DNA of 64,000 nucleotides, taken from assembly GCA_003290165.1 (NCBI GenBank), contig QNQO01000530.1, positions 124,001 through 188,000 on the forward strand. Reading direction: 5' to 3'. Shown in pieces: positions 1 to 12,757 of this stretch. The DNA is from Berberis thunbergii (lineage: Eukaryota; Streptophyta; Magnoliopsida; Ranunculales; Berberidaceae). Below the pieces are notes generated by a model. That model was not told where the DNA came from, searched no databases, and saw only the letters and a list, made by a program, of their open reading frames with translations. How positions within the stretch are numbered: position 1 is the stretch's first letter; each line of letters opens with the position of its first letter. Both the position numbers and the translations under genes were made by a program.

Positions 1-1491
1 TTTACAATAAAGATTTTGAAAATGAGATTTATTGGAAGGATTATATATTTTGCTGATGGATATTGGTTCCAACTCCCAAATACTTCAAAGTCCAAATAAC
101 TTCATTCTTTTTTTATAGTTGTTTACAATGTACAAAAGCCAAATCAAAGAAAAGTCCTATTAAATTGTTAGATACTTAGATATTTTATAATAAATTTATA
201 ATTGTTTATTATTGTTTTTCATACTCATACTTTAAAATTAGGCGATTGAATTGATTAAGGCTTATAGATGAGATTTTATTGATGTGAATTATAGAGAATT
301 GCATATCTAGTTATAGTTAATATAATTTCAATTTTCTTTTTGAAAGCTTAGATATAAGCAAAACGCACTTATTTGCACTTTTTATAGGATTTATTTTTAT
401 TATTATCGTTGCTTTTCGTTTAAAAGCATTAAGAGGGATCCCCGCTTCGCCTTCACTTCAGCGCCTAGACTACCTTTGTTTTATGACTATGGAATATGGA
501 TTTTTTGCATATCATGTTTTTAGTTTTATTTGCATCAAACTTATTGTGAAAATGATATATATACAGGTGAAAGAAAAAAACCTTGCCCAAGTGCTAGGCG
601 GTGCCTGAGCGAGCTTCGCACCTCGCCTAGCGTCTGGGGACTACGTAGGTTGTAATCTCTGATAATCTAGAATTTAATCTTAAAATAGTTAATTAATAAC
701 TTAATTAAAACCAAAGGATAAGCATAACTTACACTGCCTTCGTAAAAAAATTCCAACCACTATTTTGTTATTACTGACAGCTCATATTCCTTTGGGATTG
801 TACTCCCCTTGCCTCCTGACCTATGTTTCCTACATTGCTTTTGAACAACAATCGTTACAATCCAACCAATCTGCAGGAGCATTCACCTTGAACTCATACT
901 AAATTGGAATCTTGAATTGGACATTTGGAGTTTTTGCTTTATCCAATAACCGCCCATGACCCATCAACACAAACCAAATTCCAAATTATTTGCAATGCGG
1001 TAACACCTAACCTTTAGCCAATGCCAACTAGCTTAGTTGGTAAGATTCTATGGGGTGGTATCTACTACATATTATGGTCAACCCTGTTTGCCCTTCAACA
1101 ACAACCACAAAAATAATGAATAAACAAATAAATAGAAAATAAAAGAACTAACCCCTATTCTTTCATCCAAAAATAATATATGATGATTTGGTTGTGTGAG
1201 CTACATTTTCTGCCACGATGTTAATGTTCCAAATTTAGAGGAATTGTTTACTTAGTAATATTTAACTTTTTCTAAATAAAAAAATACTAAGTATTTATGC
1301 ATATTTTGAAATAGGAAATTTACTCGGTCAGTACTTGCCGCCAACCGAGGACATGACAAAGGCCAGGATTGAGTCAACCATTATAGTAATCATTGGGCAC
1401 TTTAATAGCTCGAATACTCGGCTGCGTCAACTAACTCAGCAAGTTTCCTACTTGTCAAGAGATGGGAGGAAACATGGTGAAAGGAGTTTAA
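1..1491. other. intergenic, mostly featureless; possible degraded SINE
   Basis: AT-rich DNA with no coding exon that I can support. At about 421-660 two short blocks rich in GCGCCTAG-type motifs look like a worn dispersed repeat. At about 1024-1090 a stretch containing TTAGTTGGTAAG followed by GGTGGTATC resembles the A-box half of the two SINE copies at 12.0 and 17.2 kb, but the B box is poor and I see no target duplication, so this is only a suspicion. Confidence 0.35.
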
Positions 1492-1809
1492 GGGTGTGTT
1501 TGGTTGCAAGAAATCCTATGTCATGGGAATCCATGAGGGAATCTTTACATTTTAGGCTAAATTGATGTATCACTCCACATCCACCATTTGATTTTGTGAT
1601 CAATGGTGGGAATGAAAGTCTCATAAACATGAGAATTACACTCCTTGGTACCCTAAGGCATATGATTCTCATGTTCACGGGACTTTCATTCCCACCATTG
1701 ACCAGAAAATCAAATGGTGGATGTGGAGTAATACTTCAAATTAACCTAAAATATATGGGTCCCCTCATGAATTCCCATGGCATAGGATTCCATGCAACCA
1801 AACACACCC
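1492..1809. mobile_element. Tourist-like (PIF/Harbinger) foldback MITE
   Basis: A 318-bp element with perfect 17-bp terminal inverted repeats GGGTGTGTTTGGTTGCA, flanked by the 3-bp direct repeat TAA (1489-1491 and 1810-1812). The two halves are nearly complementary along their whole length, so it folds into one long hairpin and yields mirror-image short ORFs on both strands that are not genes. TAA duplications and GGGTGTGTTTGG ends are typical of plant PIF/Harbinger MITEs. It carries no transposase and would depend on one supplied elsewhere. Confidence 0.88.
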
Positions 1810-1812
1810 TAA

Positions 1813-3225
1813 GTGATAAGGATGGCAATGGTGATGGCAACATTGATTTTGATATACGGTTTTCCTTTGTTTTTTACTAGTAACTTCACTTTTAAGTGGG
1901 TGTACGATGGTAATACATAACAACGTGAAGTTATATATATAATATATATGTATGGGTAGTTTTTAATGAACTTGTTTGACACCTCTGGCATCGACCCCCA
2001 TACTCATGGTTATGGTTACATACATAATGATGGACGCATTGGAAGCGGCACTAAACGAAACAAAATGACGATACTTTGGCAACACTCTAAGAAACAAATG
2101 GCAGTACTTTGGCAACACAGCAACGTCGCCATCACCACCGTCGTGCTAGAGCACTGGGTTTTTTAGAACCTACTTCACCAAACTCATTTATGCTCCCCAT
2201 GTGTTTTTCCATTGTGACACACTGTGCACTACTACATCTTGTGTGAAGCACGCACAATGAGACAATGCCAAAAAAAAATATTAGTAGTATTTGGAATAGA
2301 ATAGAAAAAAGTGATGTTAGGACTATTAATATTCCCTTCTTTACTCAAACCCTGGATTATGAGAATTTGATCGGCTAGGGACAGATTGAATATAAGTATG
2401 ATGACAATGAATCGAGAGGATACTTGAGTTTTGAGATATGGAGTTACGCTAATTATGAGTTTAGTTTAGGTTTTGGAATCATTGAATATGGAGAATAACA
2501 TATATATATAATTTGTAGCTTCGTCCCCTTTCCTTCACTCTAGCCCTACATTATGAGAAGAGTAGTTCTACGCAACCAGACTAGGAACCAGGGTGAGGCG
2601 GTGATTCAACGTGGTGAGTTAAACTTCAAAATCCATTTTGAGTGCATCTCAAGGAATCTATTATTCTCCCCAAATCAAGCCACCTCACCCTGGTTCCTAA
2701 CCTATTTTCTAGTATATTTGTTATGGAAAATTGGATCAACTAGAAACAGCTTGAATATGAGTATGATGTCAGTGAATTGGGGGATGATGACGACACTTGA
2801 GTTTTGAGTTATGAAGTTGTGGTTGTTAGTTTAGTTTAGTTTTTAGCCTACTAGAATACGGATAATAGGAAGAAAAAAATTATACTTTGTAATTTGCAAT
2901 GGATTAAAACTTTAAGAGATTGTCATTTTGCTCAATTGTCCGTCATGCTATTTGTAAACTATGGCCTATTATGAGTATGTGTTTATTTGAATTGAAGGGA
3001 TATGCATGCATATATATATATACTAGTATGTGTTTATATGGATCGGCCCAAACTTTTCAACTATCAAAAGATTCACCCGCTTTTTCGAATAATATAAGAA
3101 CAATCTAATATGCAAGAACTGATGACTTTATCAAATGAACTTAGACCAACCTACACTCTTTCATTTCTTAAGTAGAATCGTGCAACAAGCAAAACTATAT
3201 AAGATGTAGAAGTACAAATAAAGGG
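1813..3225. other. intergenic with a diverged ~180-bp duplication
   Basis: No gene recognised. Two related stretches, about 2351-2520 and 2711-2900, share the pattern of a GAATAT(A/G)AGTATGATG block followed by a CTTGAGTTTTGAG block and a run of TTAGTTTAG. They look like an old local duplication or two copies of an unidentified repeat. A (TA)n run lies near 3010. Confidence 0.4.
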
Positions 3226-3229
3226 GATG

Positions 3230-3850
3230 AAAATAAAAAACACTCACTTTTGCAGTAGATTGATGGAGGCAAGGGTCTCCGATATCCCGAACAATGGAAC
3301 TGACAAGGTGCAGTTTGACCGAACTGCCCTTGCCACAGCTCCATTGCTTATCGTCTCTGCCTCGGTCTCTGTCTTCGTCATCAAAAGACATCAGAAACCC
3401 ACACTTCTCCTTTCCTTACTACTCAACAAATCATCTCATACTAATAAAACCCTAATATCCATTACTCAATTCTTGAACAGTAACAGATTCAATTTCTCAC
3501 AAGCTCCAACAACCACGAATGTATGAAGTCCAAAATAGATCTGTGACAAAAATCAATAGGGTTTCAGCAGAAATACATGAAATAGAAATATAAATGAATG
3601 CGCCGGCAATCACAAACAAACGATGAGATTGATTGATGAAATAAACTAAATTGATGGAAACGAAAAGAATTGATGACGGAGTTTAAAAGTACCTGATCGA
3701 AAGCGTTGTGGAGAAACGGAAAAATCTTTCTATCTGGTTTTGCAGAGAGAATTTGAGGAACTACGCTACGCTACGTCGCCATTAAAGCATCAAGAGAGAG
3801 CAAAAACCAAAACCGTTTCTTTTATGGAAGAGGGATACTTTCAGTTTGCT
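3230..3850 (-). other. possible 5' fragment of an unidentified gene
   Basis: Read on the minus strand, a UTR-like leader (about 3850-3702) ends at CGATCAG|GTACTT, a good donor. A CACAG acceptor near 3540 opens a second exon. This contains an ATG at 3391 and 54 codons beginning MSFDDEDRDRGR, then reaches AAA|GTGAGT, a strong donor, at about 3230. No following exon could be found to the left and I do not recognise the protein. It could be the start of a small gene, a truncated gene, or chance. The start is not firmly fixed because another reading frame is also open here. Confidence 0.3.
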
Positions 3851-4812
3851 ATCTGAGATTGTACCCCAGATATTTAGACGTCACATTCTCTCCTATATTT
3901 AAAAAAACAAATCTTTTATTTTGGTGTCACCACTTTAAAATTCCTCCGATGGGTAAATAATTTATAATATTTTACTTTCGCTTTATCTTTACATCTTGTA
4001 TTATTGATTTATTATACTTGTTGGTTTTTCAAAAGTAAAATGAACATTTCGTTGTTTTATGAAATATTTGATTTTGATATTCTATACTTGCTAAAAGCAT
4101 CTCCGGTATTACTATAAGCAGTTGACAACGATTCTTCGCATGAAAATAATGATACATTATACCACTTTTTATACACGATGTGACAAATCATTCTTAATTA
4201 CTCTTGTACTTATAGAATGTTGGTGGGACATTTAACACATTCACTTTTTAAAGTTTAAATTTGGATTTACACCGTATAACTTTACCCGTGTTTGGGTGAA
4301 ATTTCTGTCATTGTGACTACTAAATAATTCCTCCACCATTCAACTATTCCAAATGGAACATCGTGAACAAGTTGTAGAAGTACATCCTAAAATATTAATG
4401 TAGAAATGGTTATTCTAAATTTTTTTATTAAGTTCGAGTTTTGGTATCGCACTAACATTGTTTGGTTTGTGATAGTTGGGTTTTACTTGCCAAATTGAAC
4501 CACACATAACCCTAGAAAACATGATTGATTACTATCGAGTTCTGGGACGCACTTTATATCAAAGAGTATGAAAAGTGTGTATGAATTATGATGGTTGCAA
4601 TCGGAAGAATCATTTGAAGGATTCATTTCTTATGACCCCAAAAGTTAAAAAAAAAAAAAAAAAAAAACTTGGGAGAAAAATAAAAGAAATACAACAACAG
4701 TGGCCCATAACACTTTTTGGTGGTGAAAACAGCGCAACATCAGTGTTGAGATTTCAAACACTCAAGACGAGACTTGAGTGTGTCTTCTTCACTTCTCCCT
4801 CATCCACTTTCA
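3851..4812. other. intergenic / upstream of MurF pseudogene
   Basis: AT-rich sequence with no recognisable gene. It holds a poly(A) run near 4648-4669 and would have contained the promoter of the dead MurF copy that follows. I see no convincing promoter motif. Confidence 0.4.
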
Positions 4813-5660
4813 ATGGTGGCAAAAGTGATTCAATCGTATTGTCGCTCTCTGATCCCAATCGATAAACTCTTCTCATCTTCATCAACAACACCAACTACAA
4901 GAAGAATAATAAGAAAAACTCTTCCTTTCCTCACAACAATCCCACAAAAACCTCTTCTTCTTTACCTCTATGGACAGCACCAGAGATAGCAGAGGCCGTG
5001 AATGGAAAAATCGTAAAATGGGGTCCTCCGGGAACCATTTCCACAGACACCTGAACTCTAACATCCATCCCTACGAACCCCACTTGGTTCTTCGCCATAA
5101 TCGCCTCGAAGTTCGACGGCCACGATTTCATCACACCTGAATTGGGATGTGTGGGTGTGATTGGTCACAGAGTGTGCAACAATTAGAACAACAAAGGGTT
5201 CGTGAAATTGGACGAAAACAACTATAATTCCATGTTTGCCCTCAAGAAGTTGGCGAATTACTCGCGGAGGAGGTTTGGGTCGGAGGGGAATGTTGTGGGA
5301 GTGACAGGCAGTGTGGGGAAGACGACTACAAGGAGAATGATTGCAATGGCTGTGAGTAGTGTTTTCAGGGTTCATGAGACTTGTGAGAATTATAATAATT
5401 TTATTGGGGTGGGACTTACTTTGATTGGGATTCCGTGGAATGCGGAGGTGGTGGTGGTGGTGGAGATTGTGATGAGTAGGAAAGAAGAGATCTTGGAGCT
5501 TGGCTAGGATGTCTAGGCCTAATGTCAGGGTGGTGTTGCAGAAGCAAAAGGAGAATTTTTTTTTATCTTGGAGCTTTGATGGAAGCATTGGGATGTTTGT
5601 GTTCTCAATGGAGATGATCCTCTTGTTATGGGTATCCATGTTCCGTAGGGAGTCAAAAAG

Positions 5661-5958
5661 GTTAATGATTGTTGAGAACCTCATTTCATTGTTTTTTTTG
5701 TTGAAGTTTTCAATTGCAATGGATTAATAGGTAGTTGCTAGATTTGTTAAATGTTCGAATAAGAGTGATATTCAGACGCTATCCGAATATCTACTATAAG
5801 TGCTAAAACCTAATTCACATAGTAGCTAAATGTACATACATACGATCCTGGAATTGTCTTTGTTTCGTGATTGTATATGTGTTTCAGTGGAACATCTTAG
5901 TATCAGGTCATTTGTCACTCGCGCACATCAAATATCAAATAGACAATGACATGGATCT
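5661..5958 (+). other. MurF intron 1, left part
   Basis: Begins with the donor GTTAATG directly after the codons for GVKK and runs to the Copia target duplication. No other feature seen. Confidence 0.6.
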
Positions 5959-5963
5959 AAGTT

Positions 5964-6661
5964 TGTAAGGGAAATACCTGCTAATGCAAATAATTTCAAC
6001 ACAAGTCCTGGACCTAGGTGGTAATAGTTAATGGCTAAAAATGTTATGCAAGTAATAGCAAACAAAAAGTAATATGTAGAAAATAAAGATGACACCGAGA
6101 TTTACGTGGTTCGACTTTGCCTACTCCACGGACAATGACTCTGTAACTATTTTATTGATATGAAAACAGTTACTTGAAGATTACAACGTTGTCAAGCAAC
6201 AATCCTTGAGATTACCCAATCTCAAGCAAATAATATCACCAAAAGTTTGACGAAACTCACAAACGAAGAACACCCAAAATCACTCGATTCTAATCCTTCT
6301 ACTTGGCTATTGTTTCACGCTCCACACATTCTGAATCACGCCAAACTCCAGCCTCACGCCACACTGCTGCTCTGTTTCAGCGTTGTATTTTCTACCAAGT
6401 TGTCGCTGCGTTGTTACTGCATTATTATTGTGTTTCTACTGCATTATTGTTGTGTTATATTCTCTTATTTGCACACATTGAATGTCCTAATCTTTGTGTT
6501 TACATGTTGTTATAAAGAGAGAACATTTGGTCCTTGTATGACTTTGAGTCCCACACAATTGAGACTCATAGTCCATGCATGTCCTTGAAATTTGGGAGTC
6601 AATCCACAAAGGACTGTGAGTCCTTATTTGGGAAGGATTTTAATTCATTTTTTGTCTCACA
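5964..6661 (-). repeat. 3' LTR of Copia 1
   Basis: Reads TGTAAGGG..TCTCACA on the plus strand. It is the downstream LTR because the element runs on the minus strand; the polypurine tract abuts its right edge at 6662. Confidence 0.93.
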
Positions 6662-6779
6662 ATCTCCACCTTGAAGAACAATTTCAAGCCACCACACAAA
6701 CATCACAAACAACCACATAAGCATCTCCACCTTGGCATGAAAATCCGCCAAGACCCATTACTCGGTCACAAGAATCGTC

Positions 6780-9700
6780 GTCATGCCTCTAAGGTTGCCC
6801 CCTTGAGGCGTTAACACTGAGAGAGTCTGATTAAGTTGAAACAATGCTCAAACTTGGTCCCTGGAACCGCTTTTGTCAACATATCAGCTAGGTTGTCTTT
6901 AGTGCTCACCTTCTCCAAGAGAACCTCGTCATCCTCGATGGCATCCCTCATAAAATGATACCGCACATCAATGTGTTTCGTTCGGGCATGATGAACCTAG
7001 TTCTTCGCCAAATGGATAGCACTCTAACTGTCACATAACACTGTCACATCATCTTGAGTAACACCCAAATCACTAACCAAACCTCGAAGCCAGATGGCTT
7101 CCTTCACCGCCTCTGATAGAGCCATGTGCTTTGCTTCAGTAGTAGACAAAGCAACTATAGACTATAACTGCATCACCAATGTAAAACAATAACCTATAGT
7201 CGATCGGCGCCTATCAAGATCACCAACATAATCCGAATCTACATAACCTCGGATCATATTTGACACATGTCCTCTCTTAAATACTAAACCAACATCTAAC
7301 GTATCCCGAAGATATCTCAATATCCACTTCACTACCTGCCAATGTTGTTTTCTCAGGTTTGACATAAACCTACTAACCAGACTGACTGCATAAGCGATAT
7401 CCGGACGTGTGCAGATCATGGCAATAATAAGACTACCAACTGCACTAGCATAGGGAACTTGTGACATGTATTTCCTCTCATCTTTTGTGCTAGGAGACAA
7501 TTTACCCGAGAGCTTAAAGTGAGCAACCAAAGGAGTATTTACCGGCTTAGATGTATCCATGTCAAAACGGTGAATAACCTTCTCTAAGTATTGTCTTTGT
7601 GACAATGTTAGTTTGTCCTTCATTCTTATCTCTCACTATCTCCATCCCAAGTATCTTCTTCGCCGAATCAAGATCTTTCATCTCAAACTCCAGGCTAAAT
7701 TTCAACTTCAATTGATCAATTTCTTTCATGTTTTTTGCCGCAATGAGCATGTCATCAACATAAAGTAAGAGAAACACGAAAAATTCATCCTTGAGCTTCT
7801 GTGTGAATACACAAGGATCATACTGACACCTCGCATATCCCTGCTCAATCATAAAAGTATCAAACCTCTTGTACCACTGCCTCGAAGATTGCTTCAACCC
7901 ATATAGTGACTTCTTTAGTTTGCATACATTTTCTTCCTTACCAACAACAACATATCCATCGGGCTGAGACATGTATATGTCTTCCTCTAAATCTCCATGC
8001 AATAAAGTAGTCTTGACATCAAGTTGCTCGAGCTCTAAGTCAAACTGTGCTGCTAAAGCCAAAAGTGTGTTTTACCACCGGAGAGAATACTTCATTGTAA
8101 TCCACACCTTCTTGTTATGCATATTCTTTAGCCACCAATCTTGCCTTGTATCATATACCTGTACAAGTACCCCTGGAATCTGGAATCCCGTATTTCACTG
8201 TGAAAACCCACTTACACCCAATCGGCCTCTTCCCTTTATGGAGTGTCATTCTTCTGAAGAGATAACATCCCTTCATCCAAAACTTTCTTCCACTCCTATT
8301 TCTAAACATTTCGCAAAATTCGTGTATATGTCGTAGGAACATCATCATACCCATCAAGAACTGAGAATGTGCAAGTTGCGCCATCCTCATAGCCAAATCT
8401 AAGTGGTGCACGTTTGACTCTAGGTTCTCTGCCTGCTGCTAAAAATGGTGTTTGTAATTGTTGAACCTGTTGTTGTGTAAGATCAATGTCCCCATCAGTA
8501 GGAACTTCGATCATCTTCTGCCACTATCTCATTAGGCATCATATATGTATCACCCCTTCCCTCAATATAAGGAACATTATGCTCTGTATGAGATCTAGGA
8601 GCTCCAAGCTCCATCTGTAGAAAATCTCCAGCATCCTCATTTTCATCATAGTTATCACCCTTCCAAATAGAGGAACCATCTTTGCATTTCTCACACTTTG
8701 CCTGTAACAAAGCTTCCTCATGGAACTTCGGTTGATCACAAACTTCTGCAAGTTAGGGCACCATAATCTATACCCTTTCACATTATCTGGATAACCGAGA
8801 AAAATAGTTTTCATGGCCCTTACTCCAATTTTATCCTTTCGATCATGAAAATGTTGGACAACCAAATACTTTCAAGTTAGAATAATCTGAAGAAAAACCA
8901 TATCATACATTCATAGAAATATGAGACTCAATAGCTGATAAAGGAGAGCGGTTAATGAGATAGTGCGTCGTGTTTACTATTTCAGCCCACCATATTCAGC
9001 CCAAACCTGCATTGGACAACATGCATCATGCTCTTTCCAACAGGGTGTTGTTCATCCACTTTGCTACCTCGTTCTATTGTGGTGTCGACTTCACTGTGAA
9101 GTGTTTTCTAATACCATGTTCCAAACAAAACTGCTTCAAGGGATCCTCGGTATACTCACCGCCATTGTCAAATCTCAATACTTTGATCACCATTCCTGCT
9201 TGTTTTTAAATCATAGCTTTCTACTTCTTGAAGATATCAGTTACTTCATTTTTATGTTTCATGGCATATACCCATACTCTCCAGCTGAAGTCATCGATAA
9301 AAGACACAAAATAACTAAAACCTCCTTTGGATGCAACTCTAGAAGGTCCCCAAACATCAGTGTGGATGTAATCCATAATCCTCGCGGTGCTATGAGTAGC
9401 ATCACTAAAACTGACTCTACACTGCTTCCCATAGATGCAATGTTCACAGAAATCCTGCTTTGTCATTTTATCACTGCCAAGCAAGCCCCGCTTGCTTAAA
9501 GTTCTTAGTTCATTCTCACATTCTTAGTTCATTCTCACCACATGCCCTAATCACATGTGCTATAACTGTGTGCGTGTCAAGCTTTTCTCATCAACAATTG
9601 TAGAAACCATAGCTCCACCTTCAACCATATTGTCTTGAAGGAAATAAAAATTTGCATGTCTAATCGCTGTCATAAACAACCCGTCACCAAAATAAACAGT

Positions 9701-10902
9701 GCAATACTCATTCTCACCAATATACTTGTAGTTCTGAGCTTCAAACACCCCAAGAGAAATCAGTTCCTTTGAAAGAGCTAGAACATGACGTACAACGGTA
9801 AGCTGTCTACATGACTCATCTGTCAACTAGAATTTGACTGTACTAACACCCATTGTCTTGCAAGGCCGAGAGTCACCAATTTTAATTGAAATGTCCTTAA
9901 CCTAGCGATGAGCTAGAACATGAAATGTCCCTTACAGGACACATATGATACGAAGCTCCCGTATCCAATATCCAACTGTTATACAAGTGGCCATAAGATT
10001 TTGCCATCAGTGCATGTGCTAAGTCACCCCCGATTAGAATATCTTCTACCACATCCGGTGTCTCAACAACATTCACTACGCTCTTACTTTCATTCTCTTG
10101 CTTATTGTGATTATCCTTCCAGTCTGGACAATTCATTATGTAATGGCCATTGCGCTTACATTTGTGACATTCAACCTTAGACATATCTCTGCCTTTTGAT
10201 TTAAACCGGTTCCTTTTGTAGTTGTTCATTTTGTAATTTTTTCCCCTTGTCACCTAAAGACCATGTGCTTGAACCTCCTCATTCAAAACACTCTTTCTGG
10301 GAGCATTTGAAAGTACAGCTTAAACAATATAACTATACATAAATTTTTATTTATTCAATGTTGTCATCTAATCAACAAATGGTTCTCATTCCGGTAACAA
10401 ATAAATTAACAAAATAATGTTTCCTGACTATCCTCAAATTTAGCTCTCAAGCTAACACAATCTGAATATAAACATTCAAATTCATTTATGTGATCAATCA
10501 TGAGTTTACCTTGTTGCAACCTGAAAGTGAAGAGCTTCTTTTGTAGGAATATCACACTCATCTGATCATTCTAAAGATACACAGCCTGAAGCTTATCCAA
10601 ATACCCTGAGTCGTCATCTCATCAGCGAAGTTGTAAGCCACATTGCGAGAAAGACATAAGTGAATCGTACTACATGCCTTCTAATGCATTTTACTTCACT
10701 TCTCGATAACCTCAACCTTAGTTTTATCTGATGATGGTTTCTTTTTCTCATCTAGTGCATCAATCTGATCCAAACTAACTAGAATATCTTTACAATCCAT
10801 CTACTAAGCTTTAAAATTGTTCCTACTATTGAATCGAACAATATCAAACTCATGAACTTTCACATAGCCATCATCATGTGATGAAGAAGACCTTTCAACC
10901 AT
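6780..10902 (-). pseudogene. Copia 1 gag-pol remnant
   Basis: Polyprotein in element order from an ATG at 10902. The gag region is very broken. A CCHC zinc knuckle (CHKCKRNGHYIMNC) lies near 10130-10170, and the protease motif SWILDTGASYHMC near 9950-9990. The integrase has its zinc site near 9420-9465 and core (DYIHTDVWGPS) at about 9270-9390. Reverse transcriptase carries SLYGLKQ and LYVDDMLIAA (7562-8062). RNase H carries YVDSDYVGDLDRR (7162-7623) and a tail with DNLADMLTKAVP near 6890. Several stops and frameshifts separate these pieces, so no full polyprotein can be made. Confidence 0.9.
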
Positions 10903-10940
10903 TTTAATTGACACCTTCAAAACACAAACACCAAGTAACT

Positions 10941-10955
10941 GGCGCTCTGATACCA
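10941..10955 (-). other. primer-binding site of Copia 1
   Basis: Minus-strand TGGTATCAGAGCGCC, the usual plant initiator-Met tRNA complement, two bases inside the 5' LTR. This fixes the element's orientation. Confidence 0.9.
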
Positions 10956-10957
10956 CT

Positions 10958-11673
10958 TGTAAGGGAAATACCTGCTAATGCAAATAATTCCAACACAAGT
11001 CATGGACCTAGGTGGTGATAGTGAACGGTTAAAAACGTTATGCAAGTAATAGCAAACAACAAGCAATATGCAGAAAATAAAGATGACACCGAGATTGATG
11101 TGGTTCAGCTTTGCCTACTTCACGGACGACAACTTTGTAACTATTTTATTGATATGGAAGCACTTACTTGAAAATTACAACGTTGTCAAGCAACGATCCT
11201 TGAGATTACCCAATCTCAAGCAAACAATACCACCAAAAGTTTGACGAAACTTGCAAACGAAGAACACCCGAAATCACTCGATTCCAATCCTTCTATTTGG
11301 CTATTGTTTCACGCTGCACACACACCAAAATCACAGCCTATTTCACGCCGTTATTGCAGCCTATTTCATGCCACACTGCTGCTCTGTTTCAGCGTTGTAT
11401 TTGTTGTCAATTTGACGCTGCGTTGTTGTTGCGTTATTGTTGCGTTTCTGCTCTGTTGCGTTATATTCTCTTCTTTGCAAACATTGAATGTCCTTCTTCT
11501 AATCTTTGTATTTGTATGTTGTTATAAAGAGAGAACTTCTTGTCCTTGTATGACTTTGAGACCCACACAATTGGGACTCATAGTCCATGCATGTCCCTGA
11601 AATTTGGGAGCCAATCCACAAAGGATTGTGAATCCTTATTTGGGAATGACTCTAATTCCTTATTTGTCTCACA
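10958..11673 (-). repeat. 5' LTR of Copia 1
   Basis: The second copy of the TGTAAGGG..TCTCACA repeat, followed by the AAGTT duplication. As the upstream LTR it would have held the element's promoter. Confidence 0.93.
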
Positions 11674-11678
11674 AAGTT

Positions 11679-12757
11679 AACATATTACTATTACTTAAAG
11701 TAACATGTTATAGCTCAACTGATTCTTAAGTTTCCTCATGTTTTTCTGTTATCTTGTTTATAGAGTAAATCTAAGAGCATGATCGACCTGTGAGAGTGAT
11801 CTGCAACGAGAAAATTCTTCACATTGAATTTAAGGTTTAAGAGTTTTAGAAGCAAGCATACAATATTTTTGTAAATCAATAGGCCATATTTGCCATCTAT
11901 TTTCTGCTCTTACATTGAATTGGTGTGTTCTAAATTGCATACCCTACCTATCGTCTTTAACATTTCTTTGGTAATTGCCATGTTAAAAGCATTCACAGTT
12001 GTTTGCTAAAATTAGAGTTTTATTTTTATTTTTTTATTTTTTATTTTTTGTACCATTAACACTCCCCACGTCATGCCACCGGCCGGGTTCAAACCCGTGA
12101 CGTGTGATACCATCCGCTACATCTCTACCAACTCAAGTACACCTTTGGCAAATTAGAGTTTGATGAATAAATATATAAATAAAGAAAGAAAAATCCCTAC
12201 ACTCATTTGCTAAAGAGGAGGTTGATCAAATTTAACTCCACACCCAAATCTGAAAATTCACAGAAATGGTTTAGATATTCAGAAAGTATTCAAGAGACAC
12301 ACTTGCTAAGTGTCCCATGAAGAGATGAAGTTACAATTGAACAGACTTAGTAACTTCGTCCCTCCATGGTAGATACTTGCAAAGATATGTCTGAATTATT
12401 ATTATTTTAAACAACATTATTAACCATTAGAGAAACTTAGCAGGTTATGTCTCATTGAAGTAATTGTTGTTTATTTTTTATTTTTTATTTTTTATTTTTT
12501 ATTTTTTATTTTTATAAAGTGAGCAACTGGCTGATTAACTATTAGCAGTCCCCAATTTGAGAAAATTCTATCAAATCTATCTTTGGAAATGCTTTTGCAA
12601 ACTACATTGCTAACAATTGTGGTGCTCTAAGTTTGGCGGAGTGATGATCTTCATTTTTTTCAAACTTTTTAACTTTTATTTGCATTTTCCAGTAGTGAAG
12701 GTTTATCTTTAATTTATAGCTGATTAGAATATATGTTAACTTGTTGCTTGCCTTCAG
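11679..12757 (+). other. MurF intron 1, right part
   Basis: AT-rich intron sequence carrying the SINE described separately, and a 7-base tandem run of the type ATTTTTT at about 12472-12515. It ends in the acceptor CCTTCAG at 12757. Confidence 0.6.
12021..12149 (-). mobile_element. tRNA-derived SINE, copy 1
   Basis: On the minus strand it starts GCCAAAGGTGTACTTG, has an A-box-like TGAGTTGGTAGAG and a B box GGTTTGAACCC, and ends in an A-rich tail. It is flanked by a perfect 12-bp duplication AAATTAGAGTTT (12009-12020 and 12150-12161). These are the marks of a polymerase III-transcribed SINE moved by LINE machinery. A second copy lies at 17239-17347. Confidence 0.88.

Larger units (their letters stand above)
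5964..11673 (-). mobile_element. Copia LTR retrotransposon 1 (complete, decayed)
   Basis: A 5.7 kb element inserted in MurF intron 1, transcribed on the minus strand. It has LTRs of 698 and 716 bp with TG..CA ends and a perfect 5-bp target duplication AAGTT (5959-5963 and 11674-11678). It has an initiator-Met tRNA primer-binding site and a polypurine tract AAGGTGGAGATTG just inside the left LTR. The order gag, protease, integrase, reverse transcriptase, RNase H is that of Ty1/Copia. By eye the first ~185 bases of the two LTRs differ at about 10%, so the insertion is old, and the coding frame is broken many times. Confidence 0.95.

Noticed and set aside
1596..1880. Mirror-image frames on both strands
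   Set aside because: They come from the two arms of the Tourist-like foldback MITE.
5058..5684. A 208-codon open frame on the minus strand
   Set aside because: It is the antisense shadow of MurF exon 1, which has clear family motifs on the plus strand; the minus frame is only His- and Ser-rich low-complexity sequence.
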